NCBI RefSeq assembly: GCF_030159095.1
Contig: NZ_BRXS01000002.1
Coordinates: 124,001-188,000 of the forward strand
Reading direction: 5' to 3'
Length of the DNA stretch: 64,000 bases
From: Roseisolibacter agri
Lineage (GTDB): Bacteria > Gemmatimonadota > Gemmatimonadetes > Gemmatimonadales > Gemmatimonadaceae
Shown here: positions 63,035 through 64,000 of the stretch, piece after piece
Layout: every line of letters begins with the position of its first letter
Numbering within the stretch: position 1 is the stretch's first letter
Made by a program: the position numbers and the translations under genes
The notes under the pieces: generated by a model
Databases searched by the model: none
Told to the model about the DNA's origin: nothing
Seen by the model: only the letters and a program-made list of their open reading frames with translations

Positions 63035-63799
63035 CTACCCGAGCTCGAACGCCCCCGCCTGCTCCGCGCGGAAGCGGCGGCTCCAGAGCAGCGCCGAGCC
63101 GTCGCGCAGCACGATGCGGTAGTCGCCGTGCGACCAGGGCTGCAGCTCGCGGATCGCATCCAGCCGCACCACGTCCGAGCGGTTGACGCGGAGGAAGCGC
63201 GCCGGATCCAGGCGCGCCGCCAGCTCGCCGATCGTGCCGCGCACGCGGAACGTTCCCGTCGCCGTGTGCAGCGCGACGTAGTTGCGCTCGGCGCGCGCCA
63301 GCTCGACGTCTTCGACGGACAGCAGTCGCGCCCCCTGCGCGTCCTGCACGAGGAGGTGGCGGAGCACCGGCGCCGGCGGCGCATCGAGTGCCTGCAGCCG
63401 CGCCGCGCGCTCCGCCTCCGCCGCCGGCGTGCGCGGACGCGACCGCACCCGGTCGATCGCCTCACGCAGCCGCTCCGCCGTCACGGGCTTGAGCAGGTAG
63501 TCGAGCGCGCGCACCTCGAAGGCGCGCAGCGCGTGCTCGTCGTGCGCGGTGACGAAGACGACCGGCGGCATCGCCCCCACGCCGACGGCGGCCACGACGC
63601 CGAAGCCGTCGAGCACGGGCATCTGCACGTCGAGCAGCACCAGGTCCGGCGTCAGCGCGCCGATGCGCTCCACCGCCTCGGCGCCCGTCTCCGCCTCGCC
63701 GGCCAGCGCGACGTCCGGCATCGCCGAGAGGAGCCGCGCGAGCTTGCGGCGCGCGGGCGCCTCGTCGTCGACGACCAGCACGCGCAGCGGCTCGCTCAT
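63035..63799 (-). CDS. LytTR-family response regulator (second pair)
   Basis: 254 residues. Receiver domain with acidic pocket DDE (11-13), D57 in LLDVQMPV, and LLKPVT near 105. A short linker leads to the LytTR domain (about 145-250) with 'VEDVELARAERNYVALHT' and 'FLRVNRSDVVRLDAIREL'. It binds DNA through LytTR beta strands, typically as tandem imperfect repeats. The start ATG overlaps the stop of the LytS-type kinase by 4 nt. It is similar in layout to 2572-3399, and the two pairs may be related by duplication. Confidence 0.93.
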   Translation of the reverse strand: MSEPLRVLVVDDEAPARRKLARLLSAMPDVALAGEAETGAEAVERIGALTPDLVLLDVQMPVLDGFGVVAAVGVGAMPPVVFVTAHDEHALRAFEVRALDYLLKPVTAERLREAIDRVRSRPRTPAAEAERAARLQALDAPPAPVLRHLLVQDAQGARLLSVEDVELARAERNYVALHTATGTFRVRGTIGELAARLDPARFLRVNRSDVVRLDAIRELQPWSHGDYRIVLRDGSALLWSRRFRAEQAGAFELG

Positions 63800-64000
63800 G
63801 CGACGGCCACCGCCTCCATCGGCGCGACGACCGCTGGCGCCTCGCGCGCCGGGATGCGCACCACGACCTCGAAGCCGCCGTCGCGCGCGTCGCCCGCGCG
63901 CAGCGTGTGCGCGGCGCCGTAGAGCAGCTGCAGCCGGCGCGCGGTGGCCGCGAGCCCCGTCCCCGACGCCAGCGCGTCGCGTCCCGGCGCGAGCCCCGGT
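63796..64000 (-). CDS. LytS-type sensor histidine kinase, C-terminal part (cut by window end)
   Basis: Only the last 67 codons are visible. 'ALASGTGLAATARRLQLLYG' is the G2/lid motif of the LytS HATPase domain (GxGLxNxxxRLxxLYG; here N is replaced by A). The rest of the kinase lies beyond 64000. It overlaps the LytTR gene by 4 nt (ATGA), so the pair is translationally coupled. Confidence 0.82.
   Translation of the reverse strand, partial: PGLAPGRDALASGTGLAATARRLQLLYGAAHTLRAGDARDGGFEVVVRIPAREAPAVVAPMEAVAVA

Overview
The window is a very GC-rich bacterial chromosome segment (about 70% GC by eye) around the replication origin. It carries dnaA and dnaN, rpmH-rnpA-yidD-yidC, mnmE, mnmG, parA-parB and the RNase P RNA gene. 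A GWxTD-domain lipoprotein, LytS/LytTR signalling pairs, DUF1801/DinB/DUF3052/DUF2225 proteins and many small Ala/Arg-rich lipoproteins point to the phylum Gemmatimonadota (Gemmatimonas/Gemmatirosa-like). That placement is an inference from gene content; no marker was searched. No tRNA, 5S/16S/23S rRNA, CRISPR array, transposase or integrase was recognised.

Layout. 1-3.4 kb: the end of a winged-helix regulator, then a tandem LytS-type kinase with its LytTR regulator. 3.4-8.8 kb: mainly leftward small enzymes and hypotheticals, then Nif3 coupled to a BMP-type lipoprotein. 8.8-11.1 kb: the segregation operon. Read leftward it is a LAGLIDADG-like protein, ParA, then ParB, each overlapping the next by 4 nt, with two parS-like direct repeats upstream and DnaA-box-like sites downstream. 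11.1-23.6 kb: envelope and secreted proteins, mnmG, peptidases, a UMF1-type transporter and a pilin. 23.8-38.7 kb: polA, a cold-shock gene with a textbook promoter, the GWxTD protein, a Ser/Thr kinase, histidine kinases, pyrE, a chemoreceptor, mnmE and an MBL hydrolase. 38.9-45.2 kb: yidC, yidD, rnpA and rpmH run leftward while dnaA and dnaN run rightward; the likely oriC is between dnaA and dnaN. 45.2-54.9 kb: a TetR-desaturase pair, a PAS histidine kinase with an RsbRD-like tail, rnpB, a metalloprotease and DUF2225. 54.9-58 kb: upp, then a two-gene radical-SAM cassette bounded by a perfect 31-bp direct repeat. 58.2-64 kb: a lytic transglycosylase, a PQQ dehydrogenase and a second LytTR/LytS pair.

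The most unusual features lie between and inside genes. Long imperfect palindromes of at least three related families occupy many intergenic gaps. A heptamer, GCGYCGA, occurs as tandem arrays and palindromes, twice inside essential genes in frame (the dnaA linker and the mnmE G domain). The two best candidates for an undescribed system are the LAGLIDADG-ParA-ParB operon and the repeat-bounded radical-SAM cassette upstream of upp. Several genes (M20 peptidase, Ser/Thr kinase, polA, mnmE) have a TAGNNT box ending 6 nt before the start codon, which suggests leaderless transcripts.
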